Origin: an uncultured Sphingomonas sp.
GTDB lineage: Bacteria > Pseudomonadota > Alphaproteobacteria > Sphingomonadales > Sphingomonadaceae
Direction: 5' to 3'
NCBI GenBank assembly: GCA_946886645.1
Contig: CAMPIY010000023.1
Coordinates: 1 to 12,988, forward strand
Length of the DNA: 12,988 nt
The stretch's first letter is position 1, and each line of letters begins with the position of its first letter. Shown piece after piece: positions 1 to 6,517 of the stretch. The notes under the pieces were generated by a model. The model was not told where the DNA came from and searched no databases. It worked only from the letters and a program-made list of their open reading frames with translations. Position numbers and translations under genes: made by a program.

Positions 1-7
1 TTGTCGG

Positions 8-715
8 TCATGAGCTTATCGATTGCCTCATCTGGTAATAGCGGCCGTAAAGGTCGGGCCGGTCGTCGACGCCATAGCTGAACAGCAGGGCGCGGCGCAT
101 CCTGTTCGACCGGTTGGTGCCGCTCCGGTGCGGGGTGAGCGAGTGGATCAGCAGGGCATCGCCCGCCTTGGCCTCGATCATCGTGAACGGGCCGAGCTGG
201 GAATCGTCGGGGTCGATCTCCCCGTTGGGCCCGGTCAGCAAGAGGCGGTGAAATCCCGAGGCGCATTCGACCGGTCCCTGGTCGGGCGCGGCATCGTCGA
301 GGAATAGCGCGACGGTCAGGAATCCGTCGAAATCGATGCCGAGATCTTTCCAATAGGCGCCGTCCTGGTGGGTCAGATAACCGGCGGCCCCGGGCGGCTT
401 GGCGATGAACTTGTCCTTCATCAGCTGCGGCTGGCCGCCAAGGACGGTCGCGGCGAGGCCGGTAACGCGCGGATCGGCGGCGAGGGCCGCGAACGAGGGC
501 GAGAGGTCGATGACCGGATCGAGCCGGTCGCTGCGCGTCGGCGAAAAGGGCACTCCGCCACGCATGTCGAAGTGACGCTTTTCCTGGAGCAGCCGATCGG
601 CCTCATTGCGGAGCAGGTCGAGTTCGTCCGGCCCGAGGAAGCCGGGGACCGTCATCCAGCCATGGGATTGCCAATGGTCGATCGACATCGGTTCGATCCT
701 GGCCTCGGCATTCAT
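8..715 (-). CDS. Phytanoyl-CoA dioxygenase (PhyH) family Fe(II)/2-oxoglutarate oxygenase
   Basis: This 235-residue protein has the features of the PhyH family of non-haem iron, 2-oxoglutarate-dependent oxygenases, which usually hydroxylate small molecules. The iron triad is visible as H116-x-D118 (HQDGAYW) and a distal histidine, most likely H196 in PHRSGTN. R207, eleven residues after H196, fits the arginine that holds 2-oxoglutarate. An N-terminal GFLGPDEL segment (residues 25-32) is also typical. No signal peptide is seen, so it should be cytoplasmic. The ATG overlaps the stop of the upstream acetyltransferase gene as ATGA, which supports this start; Met10 is an alternative. It is the last of three overlapping genes (ATP-grasp, GNAT, PhyH), so a tailoring hydroxylation in a shared pathway is inferred. 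The substrate is unknown; these proteins are often over-annotated as phytanoyl-CoA hydroxylases. Confidence 0.88.
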   Translation of the reverse strand: MNAEARIEPMSIDHWQSHGWMTVPGFLGPDELDLLRNEADRLLQEKRHFDMRGGVPFSPTRSDRLDPVIDLSPSFAALAADPRVTGLAATVLGGQPQLMKDKFIAKPPGAAGYLTHQDGAYWKDLGIDFDGFLTVALFLDDAAPDQGPVECASGFHRLLLTGPNGEIDPDDSQLGPFTMIEAKAGDALLIHSLTPHRSGTNRSNRMRRALLFSYGVDDRPDLYGRYYQMRQSISS

Positions 716-1512
716 CGATTATGTTCTCCCAAGGGCTTCGACCATTCGATGACCGAGCCGATGATCCGCATCCCCGCGGCGCGATAGAGCAACTCGCCGA
801 TTTCTCCCCTTACGGCGAAAACGCATTGTTCGGAAATGCCGCGCTCCCGCGAGATGGCACCGAGATGGCCGAGCATCCTCAGGCCGACACCCTTGCGTCG
901 ATGGGCGGGATGGACGGCGATGTTCTTCAGGCGGAGGAGGCCGTCCCCCGCGATCGCGCCGATCGCTCCCACCGCTTCCCCGTCCATTTCTGCGAGATAC
1001 ATTTCCATGCCGGCGTCGCATTTGCGGCGCTCCAGCGCTATCCAGTCCGCCGGATCGGTCGAGTGACCGTCGGGCGGCGTCGTCATGATTTGCTGAAGCT
1101 GCAGCTTGCGATCCCAGTCGGACGCGCTTTCGACCCGCGCCATGCTGAGGCCGGGTTCCGGCGGCCCGAGCGAATGGGCGAAGATCAGTTCCTCGCGCTC
1201 TTCATAGCCCGCCTCGCGGAAGAGTTGTTCGGACGCCGGGTGGCGCCGATCGAAATAGACGCGAGCCATTTGGCAACCGATGCCGGAAAGCGCCTGCTCG
1301 GCGCGGGACAGCCAGGGCTTTCCCTCAGTGGCGACCGTTTCGGGATCGACCCGCTGGATGACGGCGGCCGCGGGCGCCGACGTCAGGCCGGGCATCCATG
1401 CCAGGCTTGCGCCGGGCAGCTGCTCGATGTTTGCGCCGAGTTCGAAATAGCGGCGGTCGGTCTCGATGGCGCTGGCCAATTGAATGGCGGCGTCGGCCAG
1501 GACTTCAGCCAT
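712..1512 (-). CDS. GNAT-family N-acetyltransferase, two-domain
   Basis: A 266-residue protein whose C-terminal half (about residues 124-260) is a GNAT acyltransferase domain. The acetyl-CoA pyrophosphate-binding loop is visible as RRKGVG (205-210), preceded by strand-4 sequence LKNIAVHPAH and followed by AAGM near 245-248. The N-terminal half (about 1-115) ends in a stretch resembling the end of a GNAT fold (LFREAGYEEREELIF) but has no recognisable CoA loop, so it may be a degenerate second domain. The frame stays open upstream to 1614, but that start would sit deep inside the ATP-grasp gene. The ATG at 1512 overlaps that gene's stop by 8 bases and gives a normal N-terminus (MAEVLADAAI). It lacks a clear Shine-Dalgarno sequence, which fits translational coupling. 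Its stop overlaps the PhyH start. The acceptor amine is unknown. Confidence 0.85.
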   Translation of the reverse strand: MAEVLADAAIQLASAIETDRRYFELGANIEQLPGASLAWMPGLTSAPAAAVIQRVDPETVATEGKPWLSRAEQALSGIGCQMARVYFDRRHPASEQLFREAGYEEREELIFAHSLGPPEPGLSMARVESASDWDRKLQLQQIMTTPPDGHSTDPADWIALERRKCDAGMEMYLAEMDGEAVGAIGAIAGDGLLRLKNIAVHPAHRRKGVGLRMLGHLGAISRERGISEQCVFAVRGEIGELLYRAAGMRIIGSVIEWSKPLGEHNR

Positions 1513-2545
1513 CGGCGGACGCTTTCGGCTCCCAACCCCGGTGAGGCGGAAGCTGGGGGAGCCCGAGAAGGTCCCGGAAAGCGGCCTCCGCGGGAGGGCC
1601 GCAACGCAGGACATGGGCCAGCTCCGGTTCGGGCAGGAAGGGGAAGAAATTCATCGTCGCATTGGCTTCGAACAGGACGACCCGGCCGTCGCGTTCGATG
1701 CCGAAATCCATCCCGAAAAAGTCGAGCGCGATGCGATCGCGCACTTGCCGGAGGACGGCGGCGATTGCTGCGGGAAATGCATTTTCCGGGTCGGCGAAAT
1801 GCGCCTTTTCTTCCTCGATCAGCGGCGGCTGGCCAAGCATGAAGCGTCGGCGGTCGCGGGCGTGGATGTTCCAGTGGTCCGACGCGAGCATGTGTCGCAG
1901 GATGATCCGGGGGCCGATGAAGAAGACGCGATATTTGCGGTAGAAGCCGTCGGCGCTGGCGAAGTCGACGAATTCGGTCGCGATATGGTCGCCGCCGCCT
2001 GCAAGCCCGCTCCGCAGCTCGTCCGCTGTGTCGAAGCAACCGACGATCCGGCCGGTATGCGTCCCCGCCTGCCTGAGGATGACCGGGTAGGTCAGCCCCG
2101 CCTTCTCCACCGCGCGCATCGAAACGTCGGGCTTTGCCGCCCTGAGGCGGATCGCGCGGGGGACGTGGAGGCCCGCGATGCCCGATAGCTGGCGCGCAAT
2201 CTGGTCGCGGGTCGAGCGAAGCACGGCCTCGGGCCGGTTGATGATTTTCGCCGGAACGCCGCGGACGAGCTTTTTCAGATTTTCGAGGACCTTGGCGTTA
2301 TGCTCGGCCTCCGTGATCAGGTTGAGGATGCAGCGATAGCCGCCCAGCTCGGCCTGCCGGCCCTGGCGGAAATAGTTGGGCGTGATCTGCAGCCGGTGGA
2401 AGGGCTCCTGCTTGCCGAGCAACTTGTAGATGTCGGTCGAGCCCGCGACGTGGAAGCGGTTGCCGGAAATCGACAGCTTGTCCGGGTGATCGCTGCCGAC
2501 GACGAACAGCAGCGAGGCATCGCGCCCGCCCTGCCGGTCAAACAT
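1505..2545 (-). CDS. RimK-like ATP-grasp ligase of unknown substrate
   Basis: A 346-residue ATP-grasp protein. ATP-grasp enzymes activate a carboxylate as an acyl phosphate and join it to an amine or thiol. Visible pieces are the small-lobe strand and glycine loop VILRQAGTHTGRIVG (155-169), the hinge TEFVDF (190-195), KYRVFFIG with basic residues (204-211), the D280 strand (FFGMDFGI), and the metal-binding motif LFEANATMN (291-299, E293 and N295/N299). The segments FYRKYRVFFIG and ASDHWNIH resemble RimK-type ATP-grasp domains that elsewhere occur fused to TPR repeats; no TPR region is present here. The N-terminal 100 residues (FVVGSDHPDKLSISG and on) are a separate module I do not recognise. 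An AGGGGG ribosome site 7 bases upstream supports the ATG. It is the first of three overlapping genes, 106 bases after a TonB-dependent receptor. A peptide or amide ligation is likely; the substrate is not deducible. Confidence 0.85.
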   Translation of the reverse strand: MFDRQGGRDASLLFVVGSDHPDKLSISGNRFHVAGSTDIYKLLGKQEPFHRLQITPNYFRQGRQAELGGYRCILNLITEAEHNAKVLENLKKLVRGVPAKIINRPEAVLRSTRDQIARQLSGIAGLHVPRAIRLRAAKPDVSMRAVEKAGLTYPVILRQAGTHTGRIVGCFDTADELRSGLAGGGDHIATEFVDFASADGFYRKYRVFFIGPRIILRHMLASDHWNIHARDRRRFMLGQPPLIEEEKAHFADPENAFPAAIAAVLRQVRDRIALDFFGMDFGIERDGRVVLFEANATMNFFPFLPEPELAHVLRCGPPAEAAFRDLLGLPQLPPHRGWEPKASADG

Positions 2546-2552
2546 GACACTG

Positions 2553-2558
2553 CCCCCT
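2553..2558 (-). promoter_or_regulatory. Ribosome binding site of the ATP-grasp gene (AGGGGG)
   Basis: AGGGGG lies 7 bases before the ATG at 2545. It pairs with the anti-Shine-Dalgarno sequence using one G-U wobble. The same hexamer precedes gshA and the metalloprotease gene. Confidence 0.6.
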
Positions 2559-2610
2559 GTCGATCACGCTAACGCTAGTGGCGGATATGGGGGAGACCCG
2601 CAAGCATCGG

Positions 2611-2645
2611 CGGGGCGGCGGACGAAGCAATCGCCCGCCGCCCCG
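2611..2645 (-). terminator. GC-rich hairpin after the TonB receptor gene
   Basis: A perfect 11-bp inverted repeat (CGGGGCGGCGG at 2611-2621 and its complement at 2635-2645) encloses a 13-base loop. On the minus strand it begins 6 bases after the receptor stop codon and ends 65 bases before the ATP-grasp start. No T-run follows, so it is not a textbook intrinsic terminator. It could be a partial terminator, an attenuator, or a 3'-end stabiliser that lowers expression of the three downstream genes relative to the receptor. Confidence 0.5.
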
Positions 2646-2651
2646 GTATCG

Positions 2652-4925
2652 TCAGAACTTGATGCCGGCCTCGATACCGAAGATGCGCGGCTCGTTGACC
2701 ATGGCGGTCAGGTTGTTGAAGTCGATGCCGCTGACGGCGCTCTCGTCGTTCGTGATGTTCCGGGCGAAGGCGGCGATGTCGTAGCGGTCCGTCTTGTAGC
2801 CGATGCGCAGACCGCCCTCGAGCAGCTGGTCGTCGCTGAACTCGACCGACTTGTAGAGGAAGAAGTCGACCTTCGAGCGATGGTACCAGTCGGTGAAGAT
2901 GTAGACTGACCCGTTGCCGACCGGATGCTCGTAACCGGCTGTGAAGTTGATCGTCCACTTCGGCGCCTGGGGCAGGCTATTGCCGTCGATGCCCGCAATC
3001 CCCGGCGCAATGATCGGATCGGTCACCGTGCAAGGTGCGCCACAAACCGCAACGCCGAGGCCGGGCGAGTCGATCTTGGTGTGGTTGTAACTGAGGCCGG
3101 CGGTCAGGGTCAGGCCGGTGGCCGGGCGCGCCTCGAGCTCGGCCTCGACGCCATAGCCACGAACGTGATCGGCATTGAGCAGCGTCGTGAAGTTGGAGTT
3201 TCCACCGACTGCGGTGAGTTGCAAGTCCTTGGTGTTGAAATGATAACCGGTCAGGTTGAAGCGCAGGCGCCGGTCGAGCAGCACCGTCTTGATGCCGGCT
3301 TCATAGGACATGGTCGTTTCGGAATCGGCAAACGACAATTCGCTGCCGAACAACAGGCGACCCTGGATCGACGGAGCGCGATAGCCCTTGGCGACGCGGG
3401 CATAGACGTTGACGTCCGGGTTCAGCTCGTAAATCGCGCTGAGGTCCCAGGTAAGGACGCTGTCCTTCACCTTGCCGGGCACCGGGTCGACGGTGAAACC
3501 GGGGAAGAAGGGCCGGTCGTCGAGCGGACGGGCGGCGACCATCTTCTTCTTGTCATGGTTCCAGCGAGCGCCCGCCTGGAGCGTCAGGCCATTGTCGAAC
3601 TTGTAGTTGAGCGAGCCGAAGATCCCCAATGCCTTGCTGACCTGCCGCTGGGTCGCGATGGCCCAGATGTCGGTCGAGTCCGGGGCGGGGAAGTCGAACG
3701 ACGTGATGTCGAGGTTTTCGTGGAAATAGAAAAGGCCGGCCTGGTAGCCGAGGCCCGTCGAGTTATTCGACGCGACACGCACTTCCTGGGTGAACTGGTC
3801 GAGGCTCGGGATGTTGTCTGCAGTATGCGCCGAGAAGGGAATAAATCCCGGGCCCGGAGGCGAAGCGCAATTGACGATGCAGCCGCCGTCGATGTCGCCG
3901 CGGCTCTTCAGTGTGCCATGCCAATAGCTGGTCACCGAATAGAGCGTCGCCGGGCCGAAATCATATTCGATCGTGCCGGCGACGTTCTGGGTCTTGAGCC
4001 TTTGATAGTTGATGCCGTCGGCCCGCACTTCGTCGCGGTCGAAATCGCCGCCGTCGGCGCCGTAAAGCTTGTTGCTGCCGGTCCGGAACGTGTTGGCGCG
4101 GAAGATGCGGGCGTTGCCCTTCATGTCGCGCATCTGGCCGGTAAGGCGGAGCGTAAGGTCTTCGGTCGGCGTGAATTGCAGCTGGCCGCGAAGGGCGATG
4201 TCGTCATAGCCCTCAAGGTCGTGCTTGCCCGGATCGTCGAGGTTGTCGATCCAGTCGTTGCGATGCTGCCAGAGCCCCGACAGGCGCACTGCGAACTTGT
4301 CGCTCAGCTCGCCGCCGACCGCGCCCTCGGCGTTCATCGTGCCATAGGTGCCGTAGCTGATGCGGGCATAGTTGCGGCCCTTGCCGGGCTTCACCGTGTC
4401 GAACTTGACGATGCCCGCCGGCGTGTTGCGGCCGAACAGCGTGCCCTGCGGTCCGCGAAGCACCTCGACCCGGTCGACGTCGAACGCCGGAAAGCCCTTC
4501 AGGATCGGGTTTTCCAGGACGACGTCGTCATAGACCAGGCTGACCGGCTGCGACGCATTGAGGTCGAAGTCGGTGTTGCCGAGGCCGCGAATATAGAAGC
4601 GCGGGAAGGTTCGGCCGAACGAGCTTTCGATGTTAAGGCTGGGGACGCGTCCAGACAGGCCGCGAATGTCCGCGCCGCCGCTGTTGACGGCCGCGAGCGT
4701 CTCGTCGCTGACCGTCGCCACCGACAGCGGGATGTCCTGCAGATTCTCGCTGCGCCGCGTCGCCGTGACCACGATTTCCGAAAGGCCCTGGTCGGACGAC
4801 GCCTGGGCGGCGTCCTGCGCCGGCGTGTCGGTGTCGCCGGTGACCTGCGCCGAAGCGGGGGTTGCGATCAGCGCGCAGGCGGTTGCCAGCGCGAACGTCG
4901 ATGTCGATGTGAAAATGCGGCGCAT
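2652..4925 (-). CDS. TonB-dependent outer-membrane receptor
   Basis: A 757-residue active importer of the outer membrane, powered by TonB-ExbB-ExbD. The N-terminus is a Sec signal peptide (MRRIFTSTST onward, hydrophobic core, cleavage expected after ASA at residue 26). A TonB box, EIVVTA, sits at 50-55, followed by the plug domain with the typical RVEVLRGPQGTLFGRN motif, then the beta-barrel. It ends in IKF, a terminal aromatic as expected for BAM recognition. Two close cysteine pairs (about residues 345-352 and 626-633) fall in probable extracellular loops and may form disulfides. An AGGAAG ribosome site is 8 bases before the ATG. No N-terminal signalling (STN) domain is seen. Length and style match the large sphingomonad receptor families; the ligand is unknown. 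The downstream ligase, acetyltransferase and oxygenase genes suggest that it imports the substrate or product of that pathway. Confidence 0.95.
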   Translation of the reverse strand: MRRIFTSTSTFALATACALIATPASAQVTGDTDTPAQDAAQASSDQGLSEIVVTATRRSENLQDIPLSVATVSDETLAAVNSGGADIRGLSGRVPSLNIESSFGRTFPRFYIRGLGNTDFDLNASQPVSLVYDDVVLENPILKGFPAFDVDRVEVLRGPQGTLFGRNTPAGIVKFDTVKPGKGRNYARISYGTYGTMNAEGAVGGELSDKFAVRLSGLWQHRNDWIDNLDDPGKHDLEGYDDIALRGQLQFTPTEDLTLRLTGQMRDMKGNARIFRANTFRTGSNKLYGADGGDFDRDEVRADGINYQRLKTQNVAGTIEYDFGPATLYSVTSYWHGTLKSRGDIDGGCIVNCASPPGPGFIPFSAHTADNIPSLDQFTQEVRVASNNSTGLGYQAGLFYFHENLDITSFDFPAPDSTDIWAIATQRQVSKALGIFGSLNYKFDNGLTLQAGARWNHDKKKMVAARPLDDRPFFPGFTVDPVPGKVKDSVLTWDLSAIYELNPDVNVYARVAKGYRAPSIQGRLLFGSELSFADSETTMSYEAGIKTVLLDRRLRFNLTGYHFNTKDLQLTAVGGNSNFTTLLNADHVRGYGVEAELEARPATGLTLTAGLSYNHTKIDSPGLGVAVCGAPCTVTDPIIAPGIAGIDGNSLPQAPKWTINFTAGYEHPVGNGSVYIFTDWYHRSKVDFFLYKSVEFSDDQLLEGGLRIGYKTDRYDIAAFARNITNDESAVSGIDFNNLTAMVNEPRIFGIEAGIKF

Positions 4926-4992
4926 CGGTTGAGCTTCCTGATAAAGGCCAATGGACGGCCTTCATCGCGCGCCGCCCCCCAATGCTTCATGG

Positions 4993-5020
4993 GCTCTACC
5001 TGCGCTGACATTCGAGTCAA
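4993..5020 (-). promoter_or_regulatory. Possible promoter of the TonB receptor gene
   Basis: On the minus strand TTGACT (5020-5015) is followed after 16 bases by TAGAGC (4998-4993), matching 5 of 6 and 3 of 6 sigma-70 consensus bases. Transcription would start near 4986 and give a leader of about 60 bases. The -35 lies within a TGAC-N6-GTCA inverted repeat that recurs upstream of the metalloprotease gene. Confidence 0.35.
5006..5020. promoter_or_regulatory. TGAC-N6-GTCA element, copy 1 (upstream of the TonB receptor)
   Basis: TGACATTCGAGTCAA is an inverted repeat of TGAC arms with a 6-base spacer, 81-95 bases upstream of the receptor start. It matches the element at 10591-10605 at 12 of 15 positions. 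A shared operator overlapping the promoter is inferred; no regulator gene is present in the window. Confidence 0.35.
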
Positions 5021-5024
5021 TGCG

Positions 5025-5038
5025 CGCCGCAGGCGGCG
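5025..5038 (-). terminator. Short GC hairpin after gshA
   Basis: CGCCGCAGGCGGCG can fold as a 5-bp stem (CGCCG/CGGCG) with a 4-base loop. It lies 48-61 bases beyond the gshA stop and just ahead of the putative receptor promoter. It lacks a T-run, so termination is only a guess. Confidence 0.25.
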
Positions 5039-5085
5039 GTTAAGATTTCACGCCGACTGTGTCGCTTCGATGACTCGCTGCGGCG

Positions 5086-6456
5086 TTAGAAACTATATTC
5101 GTCGTAAACGCGGCTGACATCGCCGTTCCACTCGCCGTGGTAGCGGTCGAGCAGCCGGTCGGCGAAGGTCTTGCCGCTGGCCACGACATCGCGCAGCGGG
5201 TCGAGGAAGCCGCCCTCATTATCGCCGGCGGCGTTCAGCTCGGCGCGTTCCGTTAGCCCGGCCGAGGCGATTTCGAGCACCTCCGCCGCAAGCTCGCGAA
5301 CCGTTCCCCCGCCGGGCACGCGGGCATCGAGTGCTTCCTTCGGCACCGCGTGGCGCAAAGCCTCGCGCTCCTCGATCGTCCAATGCTTGACCCGGTCCCA
5401 GGCCGCGTCGAGCGCCGTCTGCGAATAGAGCAGGCCGACCCACAGGGCAGGGAGCGCGCAAATGCGGCCCCAGCGCCCGCCGTCCGCGCCGCGCATCTCC
5501 AGGAAGCTCTTGAGGCGCACCTCCGGAAAGGCGGTCGAAAGATGGTCGGTCCAGTCGGCAAGCGTCGGCTTTTCCCCCGGCAGGACGGACAGCTTCCCGT
5601 CGAGGAAATCGCGGAAACTCAGGCCGGCGACGTCGATATATTTCCCGTCGCGGAAGACGAAATACATCGGCACGTCGAGCGCGTAGTCGCAGTAGCGTTC
5701 GTAGCCGAAGCCGTCCTCGAACACGAAGGGCAGCATCCCCGTGCGGTGCGGATCGGTATCTTCCCAGATATGGCTGCGGAAGCTCTTGTAGCCGTTGGGC
5801 TTGCCTTCGGTGAACGGCGAGTTGGCGAACAGGGCGGTGGCGACCGGCTGGAGCGCCAGGCCGACGCGGAACTTCTGCACCATGTCCGCCTCGGACGAAT
5901 AGTCGAGGTTGGTCTGGATGGTGCAGGTCCGGAGCATCATGTCGAGGCCGAGATTGCCGACGCGGGGCATGTGGCGGAGCATGATCTCGTAGCGGCCCTT
6001 GGGCATCACCGGCAGGTCGCTCCGCGCCTTGTCCGGCCACATGCCGAGGCCGAGGAAGCCGAGACCCAGGCGGTCGCCGACAGCCTTCACCTGTTCGAGG
6101 TGGCGGCCGCTTTCGGCGCAGCTCTGGTGAAGGTCCTGCAGCGGCGCGCCCGACAGCTCCAGCTGGCCCGCGGGTTCGAGGCTGATGGTGCCGTCCGGGC
6201 CGGTCAGCGCGATGATCTTTCCGCCTTCCTCGACCGGGCGCCAGCCGAATTCGGTCAGGCCGGTCAGAAGGTCGCGGATGCCGCCGGGCTCATCCCAGGA
6301 GGGGGCCCGATGGTCGCTCAGGCGGTAGACGAACTTCTCATGCTCGGTGCCGATGCGCCATGCCTCGCGCGGCTTTTCGCCGCCGGCGAACACCGACAGC
6401 AAATCGTCGCGGCTCTCGATGAGCGGGCTGGCCGAAAGATCGGTACGCGTGGTCAT
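5086..6456 (-). CDS. gshA: Glutamate-cysteine ligase, plant/alphaproteobacterial type
   Basis: This 456-residue enzyme catalyses the first step of glutathione synthesis: ATP-dependent ligation of L-cysteine to the gamma-carboxyl of L-glutamate, in the cytoplasm. It belongs to the GCS2 family shared by plants and alphaproteobacteria rather than the gamma-proteobacterial GshA type. Landmarks are GTEHEKF (36-42, acidic residues of the active site), ISLEPAGQLELSGAP (91-105), the CTIQTNLDYSSE block, PNGYKSFR, and the C-terminal YHGEWNGDVSRVYDEYSF, which parallels the plant-type ending. Length matches the family. An AGGGGG ribosome site is 8 bases upstream of the ATG. It follows rsmE on the same strand by 61 bases, and the two may be cotranscribed. 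A 160-base gap with a short hairpin and a possible new promoter separates it from the downstream receptor. Confidence 0.96.
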   Translation of the reverse strand: MTTRTDLSASPLIESRDDLLSVFAGGEKPREAWRIGTEHEKFVYRLSDHRAPSWDEPGGIRDLLTGLTEFGWRPVEEGGKIIALTGPDGTISLEPAGQLELSGAPLQDLHQSCAESGRHLEQVKAVGDRLGLGFLGLGMWPDKARSDLPVMPKGRYEIMLRHMPRVGNLGLDMMLRTCTIQTNLDYSSEADMVQKFRVGLALQPVATALFANSPFTEGKPNGYKSFRSHIWEDTDPHRTGMLPFVFEDGFGYERYCDYALDVPMYFVFRDGKYIDVAGLSFRDFLDGKLSVLPGEKPTLADWTDHLSTAFPEVRLKSFLEMRGADGGRWGRICALPALWVGLLYSQTALDAAWDRVKHWTIEEREALRHAVPKEALDARVPGGGTVRELAAEVLEIASAGLTERAELNAAGDNEGGFLDPLRDVVASGKTFADRLLDRYHGEWNGDVSRVYDEYSF

Positions 6457-6464
6457 TCAACAGG

Positions 6465-6470
6465 CCCCCT
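6465..6470 (-). promoter_or_regulatory. Ribosome binding site of gshA (AGGGGG)
   Basis: AGGGGG lies 8 bases before the gshA ATG at 6456 and supports that start. It is the second of three copies of this Shine-Dalgarno variant. Confidence 0.6.
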
Positions 6471-6517
6471 GGAAGCAGCGCTTGTCCGCGCCGCGCGCAT
6501 ATGGTGGCGTTTCAAAA

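Noticed and set aside
1513..1614. N-terminal extension of the GNAT gene to 1614
   Set aside because: The added 34 residues are basic and Ser/Pro-rich, unlike the family, and would overlap the ATP-grasp coding sequence by about 110 bases. The start at 1512 gives the usual short overlap.
721..1842. 373-codon plus-strand open frame over the GNAT and ATP-grasp genes
   Set aside because: Antisense shadow with no domain. It would span two well-supported genes and their overlap.
4868..5011. 47-codon minus-strand frame through the receptor leader, considered as a leader or RiPP precursor peptide
   Set aside because: No ribosome site, its start overlaps the putative promoter, it runs out of frame into the receptor gene, and it shows no leader/core pattern.
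5050..5086. Inverted repeat ACGCCG / CGGCGT just past the gshA stop, considered as a terminator
   Set aside because: Only 6-bp arms around a 25-base loop with little internal pairing and no T-run.
2925..5117. 730-codon plus-strand open frame antisense to the TonB receptor
   Set aside because: It is a by-product of GC-rich codon use. The translation is rich in Arg, Ala, Val and Asp with no recognisable domain, while the opposite strand encodes a textbook receptor with signal peptide and TonB box.
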